Assembly (NCBI GenBank): GCA_029879945.1
Contig: JAOUPJ010000206.1
Location: 1 to 6,553 of the forward strand
Length of the DNA: 6,553 bases
Source of the DNA: Gammaproteobacteria bacterium
Lineage (GTDB): Bacteria; Pseudomonadota; Gammaproteobacteria; S012-40
Reading direction: 5' to 3'
Made by a program: the position numbers and the translations under genes. Positions within the stretch are counted from its first letter, which is position 1, and each line of letters begins with the position of its first letter. This document shows, piece after piece, positions 1 through 5,264 of this stretch. Below the pieces are notes generated by a model. That model was given only the letters and a program-made list of their open reading frames with translations. It did not search any database and was not told the origin of the DNA.

Positions 1-251
1 GCTAAATCATAACGTGCTCCTTCCTTGGGCAAATCAGCGGGTGCCAGGTTGACCGTGACACGTTTCGCAGGAAAATCAAATTGACTATTGACGAGTGCTG
101 CGCGAACACGCTCTTTACTTTCCTTGACTACCTTTTCAGGAAGGCCAACGACGGAAAAATTCGGCAGGCCGTTTGCGACATGAACTTCGACGGATACCAG
201 GGGCGATTCGATGCCGTCCACCGCACGGCTAAAGACTGTGGCTAAGGCCAT
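1..251 (-). CDS. comM: ComM/YifB, Mg-chelatase-like AAA+ ATPase (N-terminal part; cut by window edge)
   Basis: Only the first 84 residues lie in the window; the gene continues past base 1. The translated start (MALATVFSRAVDGIESPLVS) and the later segments LPNFSVVGLPEKVVKESKERVRAAL and VNLAPADLPKEGARYDLA are hallmarks of the N-terminal ChlI-like domain of the YifB/ComM family. The Walker motifs of the AAA+ domain would lie beyond the edge and cannot be checked. Known role of the family: in naturally transformable gammaproteobacteria ComM is a hexameric helicase that promotes branch migration when incoming single-stranded DNA recombines with the chromosome; many carriers are not known to be transformable. 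The ATG at 249-251 is preceded by an AAGAGAGAGA ribosome site. It lies 55 bases after the ubiK stop on the same strand with no terminator seen between, so co-transcription with ubiK is likely (inference). Confidence 0.93.
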   Translation of the reverse strand, partial: MALATVFSRAVDGIESPLVSVEVHVANGLPNFSVVGLPEKVVKESKERVRAALVNSQFDFPAKRVTVNLAPADLPKEGARYDL

Positions 252-306
252 ATTTCTCTCTCTTGTAGTTGTTATATGAGAATTACATTTTTATTTTTCT
301 AATATC

Positions 307-558
307 CTAACTATCGTCCATCAATTTCTCCAATCTTGCAAGCTCTTTAGCCAAGCTATCCAACTGCGTACGGGTACGCGTCAACACTTCTTTTTGCGCC
401 TCAAATTCCTCTCGAGTCACCAGATCCAGTTTACCTAGTACGGTCTGCACACCGGCCCGCATGTTTTTATGTAAATCATCTCTGAGCACCCGCAAATCGG
501 CAGGTAAGGCGTCCATTATTTTATTGGTAATTTCCTCTAAGGTTTTTGGGTCTAACAT
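307..558 (-). CDS. ubiK: UbiK, accessory factor of ubiquinone biosynthesis (BMFP/YqiC family)
   Basis: An 83-residue soluble protein starting MLDPKTLEEITNKIMDALPA. An amphipathic N-terminal helix region is followed by the conserved stretch around residues 22-50 (LRVLRDDLHKNMRAGVQTVLGKLDLVTREEF). A C-terminal heptad-rich segment (about 50-80, LTRTRTQLDSLAKELARLEKLM) should form a coiled coil, as in the BMFP/YqiC family. Established for the family: UbiK binds UbiJ and helps the cytoplasmic Ubi complex make ubiquinone under aerobic conditions; the protein also binds lipid membranes. Length is close to the usual 80-100 residues. The ATG at 556-558 follows a GAGAG ribosome site at the right distance. 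It is the first gene of a probable ubiK-comM unit and is divergent from glnK. The call rests on sequence pattern and synteny; the family is short and low in unique motifs, but the match is good. Confidence 0.9.
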   Translation of the reverse strand: MLDPKTLEEITNKIMDALPADLRVLRDDLHKNMRAGVQTVLGKLDLVTREEFEAQKEVLTRTRTQLDSLAKELARLEKLMDDS

Positions 559-585
559 AAAAAACTCTCTTGAAAAACTAGATCG

Positions 586-614
586 AGTCTACCTCATCCT
601 TCGGTAAAATTCAC
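586..614 (-). promoter_or_regulatory. possible sigma70 promoter of ubiK-comM
   Basis: On the minus strand, GTGAAT (609-614) and TAGACT (586-591) are separated by 17 bases. They resemble the -35 TTGACA (3 of 6, TGA core kept) and -10 TATAAT. Transcription would start near 579, about 20 bases before the ubiK ATG. The match is moderate, and the only further support is position. The NtrC palindrome lies just upstream, so ubiK could feel NtrC binding, but nothing shows this. Confidence 0.3.
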
Positions 615-623
615 ACTTAACTG

Positions 624-640
624 CGCACCATAATGGTGCG
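624..640. promoter_or_regulatory. NtrC (NRI) binding site 1, perfect palindrome
   Basis: CGCACC-ATAAT-GGTGCG is a perfect 6+5+6 inverted repeat and nearly identical to the enterobacterial NtrC consensus TGCACC-N5-GGTGCA; only the outermost base pair differs. Its centre (632) is about 130 bases before the predicted sigma54 start of glnK, the range used by enhancer-bound NtrC. Phosphorylated NtrC dimers bound here would loop to sigma54 polymerase under nitrogen limitation (family knowledge; binding in this organism is inferred). Confidence 0.85.
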
Positions 641-655
641 TCTACTTTGTGCGCG

Positions 656-672
656 AGTCCCGAAACGGTGCA
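656..672. promoter_or_regulatory. NtrC binding site 2, one strong half-site
   Basis: The right half GGTGCA (667-672) is a perfect NtrC half-site; the left half AGTCCC (656-661) matches TGCACC at only 3 of 6. The 17-base frame starts exactly 32 bases after site 1, i.e. three helical turns, so two NtrC dimers would sit on one face of the DNA and could oligomerise. The same 32-base spacing of paired sites is known from the E. coli glnA enhancer. A strong plus a weak site is also typical for such pairs. Confidence 0.6.
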
Positions 673-679
673 TTTTGCT

Positions 680-687
680 CCCCCCCC
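680..687. repeat. run of eight C
   Basis: Eight consecutive cytosines lie between the NtrC sites and the sigma54 promoter of glnK. Seen directly. Such runs can slip during replication; here a length change would only shift the enhancer-promoter distance by a base or so. It could also be a sequencing error. Confidence 0.75.
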
Positions 688-735
688 AACTGCCAAACAA
701 GCACTAACATTATGTAATTACTATAAAAATAAGAG

Positions 736-751
736 TGGCACATGCGCTGCT
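736..751 (+). promoter_or_regulatory. sigma54 (RpoN) -24/-12 promoter of glnK-amtB
   Basis: TGGCAC-atgcg-CTGCT matches the RpoN consensus TGGCAC-N5-TTGCW. The invariant GG (737-738) and GC (749-750) are present at the required distance; the one notable deviation is C for T at the start of the -12 box. Transcription should begin about 12 bases after the -12 C, near 762, leaving a leader of roughly 108 bases before glnK. With the NtrC sites upstream this is a complete nitrogen-regulated, enhancer-dependent promoter. Confidence 0.88.
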
Positions 752-784
752 ATAACACAAGTAATTATGTGGACCTATAGCAGC
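746..784. repeat. 9-bp perfect inverted repeat across the glnK transcription start
   Basis: GCTGCTATA (746-754) and TATAGCAGC (776-784) are exact inverted copies separated by 21 bases. A smaller inverted CACA (756-759) / TGTG (768-771) is nested inside. The left arm covers the -12 box, so most of it is upstream of the predicted start (about 762) and the full hairpin would not be present in the mRNA. If functional it would be a DNA site, such as an operator or a structure near the melting region. A 9-bp repeat at this spacing is expected about once by chance in a window this size, so only its position is suggestive. Confidence 0.4.
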
Positions 785-858
785 CGACCACTCATCCCAA
801 TCGGTCTGTCCTGACTTTTGCGTCCATCGTCTTTATTCGAAATATTCGGTGCATGGCC

Positions 859-867
859 GAGGAGGAA
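859..867 (+). promoter_or_regulatory. strong ribosome binding site deciding the glnK start
   Basis: GAGGAGGAA ends just before the ATG at 870 and is a near-perfect Shine-Dalgarno. It rules out the in-frame ATG at 849, which lies upstream of it and has no ribosome site of its own. Confidence 0.9.
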
Positions 868-869
868 TT

Positions 870-1208
870 ATGAAACTGGTAACAGCGATCATTAAACCGT
901 TCAAGCTAGACGACGTTCGGGAAGCGCTGTCTGATATTGGCGTACAAGGTATTACCGTAACTGAAGTAAAAGGATTTGGCCGTCAAAAAGGGCACACAGA
1001 GCTTTATCGGGGCGCAGAATACGTTGTGGATTTCTTACCTAAGATCAAAGTAGAGATCGCCGTAAAAGCCGAACTACTGGAACAAGTAATTGAGTGCATT
1101 AGCAACGCCGCCAAAACAGGGAAGATCGGTGACGGAAAAATTTTCGTCTACTCATTGGATGAGGTCATGCGAATTCGTACGGGTGAGACAGGCCCCGACG
1201 CCCTGTAG
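870..1208 (+). CDS. glnK: GlnK, PII nitrogen-signalling protein
   Basis: 112 residues, exactly the family length when started at the ATG at 870. The sequence MKLVTAIIKPFKLDDVREAL and the T-loop (about 37-55) with RGAEYVVDFLPK are diagnostic of PII. Tyr51, the uridylylation site used by GlnD, is present. The ATP/ADP and 2-oxoglutarate pocket residues are visible (Gln39, Lys58, and the B-loop TGKIGDGKIFV around residues 83-93), as is the C-terminal RIRTGETG. PII trimers sense 2-oxoglutarate and adenylate charge. GlnK in nitrogen-rich cells inserts its T-loop into AmtB and blocks ammonium flow; when nitrogen is scarce, Tyr51 is uridylylated and the block is released. It lies 50 bases before amtB on the same strand and is driven by the sigma54/NtrC promoter upstream. 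GlnB versus GlnK cannot be told from sequence alone; the amtB linkage decides for GlnK. Confidence 0.96.
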   Translation: MKLVTAIIKPFKLDDVREALSDIGVQGITVTEVKGFGRQKGHTELYRGAEYVVDFLPKIKVEIAVKAELLEQVIECISNAAKTGKIGDGKIFVYSLDEVMRIRTGETGPDAL

Positions 1209-1258
1209 AGACTGGTAATGAAGTTTTCAATAATTAATATTAGTTGTGGAGGTTGAAA

Positions 1259-2512
1259 GTGGAAGCACTTAAAGAACTACCCTACGCTCTCGACACATTT
1301 TATTTTCTTGTGTCTGGCGTACTTGTAATGTGGATGGCTGCTGGTTTTTCCATGCTTGAGGCAGGCATGGTGAGAGCAAAAAACACGGCCGAAATTTTAA
1401 TCAAAAACATCTCCTTGTTCGCCATTGCCTGTATCATGTACATGCTTTGCGGCTATGCCATTATGTATGGTGGCGGAGAAGGATTCATTCCCAACTTTGG
1501 ATTCCTCATCGGTGCTGAGCACACCAAGGAAGCAGTACTGGCTGGCGGTGAAGACGCTCCCTATTACTCCGTGATGTCCGATTTCTTTTTCCAAGTGGTA
1601 TTCGTCGCAACAGCCATGTCTATCGTATCGGGTGCTGTGGCAGAGCGGATGAAGCTTTGGGCCTTTTTGGCGTTTGCAGTCGTCATGACTGGTTTCATCT
1701 ACCCGGTGCAAGGCTTCTGGAAATGGGGTGGCGGATTCCTGGATGCCAATGGGTTTCTAGACTTTGCCGGCTCCGGCGTGGTTCATATGTGCGGCGCCGC
1801 TGCAGCACTGGCCGGTGTCTTGTTACTTGGTCCACGTAAAGGCAAATACGGCCCTAACGGTGAAATCAAACCTATCCCCGGTGCCAATATGCCCCTGGCT
1901 ACGCTAGGCACTTTCATCCTATGGATGGGCTGGTTCGGATTTAACGGTGGCTCAGAATTGAAAGTGTCAGATGTGGGTGAGGCTAATGCAGTCGCACTGG
2001 TCTTCGTGAACACCAATATGGCCGCTGCAGGTGGCGTTATCTTTGCCATGATCACAGCCAGACTCATGTTCGGCAAAACAGACCTGACTATGGCACTCAA
2101 TGGTGCCCTGGCCGGCCTGGTTGCGATAACCGCTGAACCACTCACCCCTACACCACTGCTGGCAACCTTGATCGGTGGAATTGGCGGCGTGATCGTTGTA
2201 TTCTCCATCGTATGGATGGACCGCTTCAAGATCGACGATCCAGTCGGCGCTATCTCTGTTCATGGTGTAGTTGGCATTTGGGGCTTAATCGCAGTGACCT
2301 TTTCGAACCCAGAGGCCAAGATAGCCGCACAGTTGATGGGCATCGCCGTAATCTTCCTTTGGACCTTCCTGGTCAGCTTGGTGGTGTGGTTCATCATCAA
2401 GAAGGTGATGGGAATCCGCGTGACTGAAGAGGAAGAACACAATGGCGTAGACCTCACGGAGTGTGGTCTGGAAGCCTACCCAGAATTCACAATTTCCCGT
2501 AGTCCTCGATAG
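1259..2512 (+). CDS. amtB: AmtB, ammonium channel/transporter (Amt/MEP/Rh family)
   Basis: 417 residues from the GTG at 1259, chosen because TGGAGG (1247-1252) sits six bases upstream; the in-frame TTG at 1244 overlaps no ribosome site. About eleven hydrophobic segments are spread over residues 12-385, as in Amt proteins. The pore twin histidines are present: His176 (GSGVVHMCG) and His335 (SVHGVVGIWG). The conserved Asp168 (LDFAGS, ammonium transporter signature) is present too. The N-terminus enters directly into the first membrane segment and shows none of the cleavable signal peptide known from E. coli AmtB. The C-terminal cytoplasmic tail (about 380-417, KKVMGIRVTEEEEHNGVDLTECGLEAYPEF) is the region that GlnK contacts. 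Family role: deprotonates NH4+ at the outer mouth and conducts ammonia into the cell under nitrogen limitation. Co-transcribed with glnK; a terminator follows. Confidence 0.97.
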   Translation: MEALKELPYALDTFYFLVSGVLVMWMAAGFSMLEAGMVRAKNTAEILIKNISLFAIACIMYMLCGYAIMYGGGEGFIPNFGFLIGAEHTKEAVLAGGEDAPYYSVMSDFFFQVVFVATAMSIVSGAVAERMKLWAFLAFAVVMTGFIYPVQGFWKWGGGFLDANGFLDFAGSGVVHMCGAAAALAGVLLLGPRKGKYGPNGEIKPIPGANMPLATLGTFILWMGWFGFNGGSELKVSDVGEANAVALVFVNTNMAAAGGVIFAMITARLMFGKTDLTMALNGALAGLVAITAEPLTPTPLLATLIGGIGGVIVVFSIVWMDRFKIDDPVGAISVHGVVGIWGLIAVTFSNPEAKIAAQLMGIAVIFLWTFLVSLVVWFIIKKVMGIRVTEEEEHNGVDLTECGLEAYPEFTISRSPR

Positions 2513-2535
2513 TACACTTCGTACTTCCAAAGCCC

Positions 2536-2569
2536 AAAAAGGCGGTCATCTGACCGCCTTTTTTATTTT
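2536..2569. terminator. intrinsic terminator, bidirectional (amtB and the convergent CDGSH gene)
   Basis: The stem GGCGGTC (2541-2547) / GACCGCC (2552-2558) with loop ATCT is flanked by AAAAA before and TTTTTTATTTT after. On the plus strand it is a textbook rho-independent terminator 28 bases after the amtB stop. Read from the other strand, the A run becomes a short T run, so it can also stop the convergent CDGSH gene. Confidence 0.93.
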
Positions 2570-2573
2570 CCCA

Positions 2574-2816
2574 CTATTTCAACGAGCCATGTGACCCATC
2601 ACAAAAAGGTTTATTTGCACTATGTTTACACCCGCACAAGACTAGGGTCTTAGATTCTGTAACATCTATCTTGACCGGACTAAAATCTGAACCCTGATGG
2701 GACCCGTCGCAAAACGGTTGTTTTTTTGATTTTCCGCAGGCGCACCACCAATAGGTTCCGGGCGTCACATCCTCAAAAAACGGTCCTCTTTTTGCGATAG
2801 TTGGCTTGCTCATCAT
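2574..2816 (-). CDS. small protein with two CDGSH iron-sulphur motifs
   Basis: An 80-residue protein with two complete CDGSH motifs. Motif 1: Cys25-x-Cys27, Cys36, His40. Motif 2: Cys61-x-Cys63, Cys72, His76. Each offers the three-Cys-one-His set that holds a redox-active 2Fe-2S cluster in this family; so two clusters per chain are expected, as in the CISD3/Miner2 type. There is no membrane segment or signal peptide, so it should be cytoplasmic. Exact function in bacteria is not settled; electron transfer or iron/cluster handling are the usual proposals. Two ATGs stand in tandem (2814-2816 and 2811-2813). AGGAG lies three bases from the first and six from the second, so translation may start at the second (79 residues). 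The gene is divergent from fetA-fetB, which suggests shared iron-related control (inference), and convergent with amtB, sharing its terminator. Confidence 0.9.
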   Translation of the reverse strand: MMSKPTIAKRGPFFEDVTPGTYWWCACGKSKKQPFCDGSHQGSDFSPVKIDVTESKTLVLCGCKHSANKPFCDGSHGSLK

Positions 2817-2823
2817 TGACTCC

Positions 2824-2852
2824 TGAATTTAAAAAACATATCCAAGTATAAT
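2824..2852 (+). promoter_or_regulatory. candidate sigma70 promoter of fetA-fetB
   Basis: TATAAT (2847-2852) is a perfect -10 box; the -35 place 17 bases upstream holds only TGAATT (2824-2829), a weak match, so an activator may be needed. The start of transcription would fall near 2859, which coincides with an upstream in-frame ATG and argues that translation starts later, at 2895. I see no convincing Fur box (GATAATGATAATCATTATC-like) in this 78-base gap. Confidence 0.5.
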
Positions 2853-2873
2853 AGTCGAATGAAGTACACTCAG
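2845..2873 (-). promoter_or_regulatory. candidate sigma70 promoter of the CDGSH gene
   Basis: On the minus strand TATACT (2845-2850) is a good -10 box, with CTGAGT (2868-2873) 17 bases upstream as a weak -35. Start of transcription would be near 2838, leaving about 22 bases of leader that contain the AGGAG ribosome site. The -10 box shares four bases with the opposing fetA -10. Confidence 0.45.
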
Positions 2874-2894
2874 ATAGGAATAGATAAGGAAATA

Positions 2895-3488
2895 ATGCTC
2901 AATACCCTGGAAGTTGTGGACCTATCTCATCCCTTATTTGGGTCCATTTCCTTACAAACGGATAGCAGCAAGAACATAGTAATTATAGGCCCGTCCGGAT
3001 CGGGAAAAACCCTGCTCCTGAAGTGCATCGCTGATCTGGTCCCCGCGAGCGGCGATATTCTATTTAACGGAACATCGCGATACCATTTTGCACCCGCAAA
3101 TTGGCGTAAGACGGTTGGATTCTTGTCTGCCGAAACCCATTGGTGGGGCAACACTGCCAGCGATTCCATATATAACATCCGTCACGAAGACTTGGATACG
3201 CTCAATTTAAAACCGGAAATTTTACATAAACCGATAACTGAATGTTCTACGGGTGAACGACAAAGACTGGCGCTTTTAAGACTCTTACAAAACTCACCCA
3301 AGGTCTTATTGCTGGATGAACCCACCGCCAATCTGGACCTGATCAACACCAAGGCCTGTGAAGCGTTGATCAGTCACTATGCAAAACAACACCAAGCCGT
3401 GCTGATTTGGGTTACCCATGATGAGGAACAAATTGCTCGTCTACACCCGCTTGTGTTCGCCATGGAAAATGGAGTACTGACACAGTGA
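2895..3488 (+). CDS. fetA: FetA-like ATP-binding subunit of an iron-export type ABC transporter
   Basis: 197 residues from the ATG at 2895, preferred over the in-frame ATG at 2859: AAGGAA lies just upstream of 2895, whereas 2859 has no ribosome site and coincides with the expected transcription start. ABC ATPase parts in order: Walker A GPSGSGKT (32-39), signature CSTGERQ (117-123), Walker B VLLLDEP (137-143), D-loop ANLD (145-148), switch His175 in WVTHD. Odd points: the signature is STGER rather than SGGQ, and the Q-loop position holds Glu80 (SAETHWW) instead of Gln. The assignment rests mainly on the overlapping FetB-type permease gene. In E. coli FetAB exports iron and eases iron-linked oxidative stress; in other bacteria the substrate is less certain. 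Acts as a cytoplasmic dimer on FetB; translationally coupled to it by a 4-base overlap. Confidence 0.85.
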   Translation: MLNTLEVVDLSHPLFGSISLQTDSSKNIVIIGPSGSGKTLLLKCIADLVPASGDILFNGTSRYHFAPANWRKTVGFLSAETHWWGNTASDSIYNIRHEDLDTLNLKPEILHKPITECSTGERQRLALLRLLQNSPKVLLLDEPTANLDLINTKACEALISHYAKQHQAVLIWVTHDEEQIARLHPLVFAMENGVLTQ

Positions 3489-4270
3489 CTACTCTCAGTA
3501 TCCTAGATCTTGTATTGGCCGCATCGCTGGTAGTTGCACTCGCGATACTCTCCATTCTCACCAATATGGGTTTTGCTCGTAGTCTCCTAATCGCCTCACT
3601 ACGGACAGCAATTCAGCTTTCAATGATTGGATTAGTTTTGAAGTTTGTGTTTGAAAACGCAGACTACTATTGGGTAGGTCTCATCACGCTCGTCATGCTG
3701 CTGTTAGCAGGACGAGAAGTGAATTCCAGACAAAAACACAGACTCAAAGGTTACAGCGGATACTTTATCGGCTTGGCCGCAATGACTAGCTCTTCGTTCT
3801 TACTAACTCTTTTGACCCTGATTTTTCTCATCCAAAATGATCCTTGGTACGCACCGCAGTACGCCATTCCCCTACTGGGGATGACGCTAGGTAATGCCAT
3901 GAACGGCATCGCTCTCAGCCTGGATAGCCTCACGCGCAATGCTGTGATGAGCAAAAACATAATTGAAACTAAGCTGGCACTGGGATTTACCGCAGGTGAG
4001 TCAATTCTGGAAATAAAGCGTGAGGCCATCAGGGTAGGGCTAATCCCTATTATCAATGCCATGGTGGCAGCAGGAATCATTAGCCTGCCCGGCATGATGA
4101 CCGGCCAGATTCTCGCTGGAATCGACCCGTGGGAAGCGGTTAAGTATCAGATTTTAATTATGTTCTTAATTTCTGCGGCGGCGGGCCTGGGTAGTCTGGT
4201 GGCAGTTAACATAACCGCGCTAAAGCTTTTTGATCTACGAGACAGACTCAGGCTGGACAAGCTCAGCTAA
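3485..4270 (+). CDS. fetB: FetB-like permease of an iron-export type ABC transporter (UPF0014 family)
   Basis: 261 residues, matching the family (E. coli FetB is about 259). About seven hydrophobic segments (near 5-27, 31-57, 62-77, 90-117, 124-146, 184-210, 221-246). Family landmarks: LRTAIQLSMIGLVL (39-52), PLLGMTLGNAMNGIALSLD (129-147), the cytoplasmic stretch ETKLALGFTAGESI (161-174), which probably contacts the ATPase, and LPGMMTGQILAGIDPWEAVKYQ (201-222). It starts with GTG at 3485 inside the fetA stop (GTGA overlap), a classic sign of translational coupling. Inner-membrane partner of FetA. Iron export is inferred from the E. coli homologue; UPF0014 members elsewhere have been linked to other metals, so the substrate is not proven here. 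No clear terminator follows. Confidence 0.92.
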   Translation: MTTLSILDLVLAASLVVALAILSILTNMGFARSLLIASLRTAIQLSMIGLVLKFVFENADYYWVGLITLVMLLLAGREVNSRQKHRLKGYSGYFIGLAAMTSSSFLLTLLTLIFLIQNDPWYAPQYAIPLLGMTLGNAMNGIALSLDSLTRNAVMSKNIIETKLALGFTAGESILEIKREAIRVGLIPIINAMVAAGIISLPGMMTGQILAGIDPWEAVKYQILIMFLISAAAGLGSLVAVNITALKLFDLRDRLRLDKLS

Positions 4271-4328
4271 TGCTTTAACCTTCTGTAATTAATAGCTTTA
4301 TCCAAACTCCTACCGTAAGGGCAAAAAC

Positions 4329-4355
4329 TCAATTTTCGTTTCAAGCTCCCGATAA
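4329..4355 (+). promoter_or_regulatory. candidate sigma28 (FliA) promoter of the HDOD gene
   Basis: TCAATTTT (4329-4336), a spacer of exactly 11 bases, then CCCGATAA (4348-4355). Compared with the FliA consensus TAAAGTTT-N11-GCCGATAA this matches 6 of 8 and 7 of 8. Transcription would start near 4363, about 46 bases before the ATG. A weaker sigma70 reading (GATAAT at 4351-4356, poor -35) shares the same bases. No flagellar gene is visible in the window. Confidence 0.5.
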
Positions 4356-4408
4356 TACTTAATGACCTACACGCAAAAAGAATAAACTACACATCTACGG
4401 GAATTGAT

Positions 4409-5257
4409 ATGAGCTCAACGACCCAAGCAAAGGCAAGTGGTGACCCTCTTAAGGGGATTAGCATCCCTCCAAAGCCTCAGATATTGGTTGACCTACACAA
4501 GGTAGGCGACAATACCAAAAAGATTGTGGATTTGATCTCACAAGACACCGGCGTCTCCGCTACCGTACTAAAAACCATTAATTCACCGTTTTTCGGTCTA
4601 GCCAAAAAGATCACATCGATTCAACAAGCAGTATTGCTGCTCGGCAACCAGAGTGTCATCAATATCGTCAATTCGCTGATTTTACGAACCTCCCTGCACA
4701 AAGACCAGGATGAGAATATGTCTGAGTTTTGGGATTCCTCGATGGACGCGGCAAAGGCGGCTGGAGCAATCGCGGGTGAACTTAAAGTCGCCAAAAGAGA
4801 CGACGCCTACACTCTGGGTCTATTCCATAATTGTGGCATCCCCATATTGATGCAGAAGTTTAAAAACTACATCGAAATAGTTGAAAAATCCTATCAAAAC
4901 CCCGACGGTTTAGTACAACAAGTGGAACAGCGCGAACTGGACATCGATCACTGCGTTGTAGGCCATCACCTCTGTGATCTTTGGAATATGGATGAGCTAA
5001 TTGGCGATGCCGTTCTGTATCATCATGCAGGCCCGGAGTTTTTTGAGCAGGAGAAAAATGGGCCTCTCAAAGATCTGGTCGCCACACTAATGCTTGCAGA
5101 GCATTTGGTGGAGATACACCGCATTGTGGGCCACAACAAAGAAGACCACGGCTGGAAACGTGTTAGCAAGCATGTCAAGAAACAGCTCAACATCGTCACG
5201 CAAGATGACTACAACGATATTCGGAACTACGTCTTTGACGTAGCACTGCAAAAATAG
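4409..5257 (+). CDS. HDOD-domain signalling protein
   Basis: 282 residues, soluble, no signal peptide. The HDOD domain spans about 17-215: the opening ISIPPKPQILVDLHKV, then VDLISQDTGVSATVLKTINSPFFGLAKKITSIQQAVLLLGNQSVINIV (40-87), a helical core at 105-150, and the closing helix with YHHAG (204-208). HDOD is related to HD phosphohydrolases but usually lacks the metal site. Here the HD pair reads His140-Asn141 (LFHNCG), so catalysis is unlikely; other histidines (181, 186-187, 205-206) remain. The tail (216-282) is helical with no second recognised domain, so this is a stand-alone HDOD protein, not a fusion to GGDEF, EAL or response-regulator parts. Such proteins act as signalling scaffolds in several bacteria, but no specific role can be read here. 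The ATG at 4409 has only a weak ribosome site (CGGGA). The sigma28-like promoter upstream hints at co-expression with motility genes. Confidence 0.9.
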   Translation: MSSTTQAKASGDPLKGISIPPKPQILVDLHKVGDNTKKIVDLISQDTGVSATVLKTINSPFFGLAKKITSIQQAVLLLGNQSVINIVNSLILRTSLHKDQDENMSEFWDSSMDAAKAAGAIAGELKVAKRDDAYTLGLFHNCGIPILMQKFKNYIEIVEKSYQNPDGLVQQVEQRELDIDHCVVGHHLCDLWNMDELIGDAVLYHHAGPEFFEQEKNGPLKDLVATLMLAEHLVEIHRIVGHNKEDHGWKRVSKHVKKQLNIVTQDDYNDIRNYVFDVALQK

Positions 5258-5264
5258 ATTTTTG

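Noticed and set aside
715..767. TAATTACT / AGTAATTA inverted repeat flanking the sigma54 promoter
   Set aside because: Short, AT-rich and built on self-complementary TAATTA; likely chance in this AT-rich stretch.
849..869. Upstream ATG at 849 as the glnK start, adding seven residues
   Set aside because: It has no ribosome site, and the strong GAGGAGGAA lies downstream of it. The ATG at 870 gives the exact 112-residue PII length with Tyr51 in place.
1244..1258. TTG at 1244 (or TTG at 1253) as the amtB start
   Set aside because: The TGGAGG ribosome site lies at 1247-1252, inside or touching these starts. The GTG at 1259 is six bases after it.
1397..2530. Several open frames on the minus strand and in other plus frames within amtB
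   Set aside because: They lie wholly or almost wholly in a well-supported membrane protein gene, have no ribosome sites or known motifs, and are shadow frames.
2859..2894. ATG at 2859 as the fetA start
   Set aside because: It would sit on the predicted transcription start (leaderless), lacks a ribosome site, and adds 12 residues not typical of the family. Not excluded, but 2895 is better.
2817..2894. Fur or IscR operator between the CDGSH gene and fetA
   Set aside because: I looked for both patterns on both strands and found nothing near consensus, despite the iron theme.
3751..4095. 114-codon minus-strand frame inside fetB
   Set aside because: Complement of conserved FetB coding sequence; no protein family features.
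4271..4328. Terminator after fetB
   Set aside because: No stable hairpin with T run is visible; only AT-rich sequence and direct, not inverted, GCTTTA copies.
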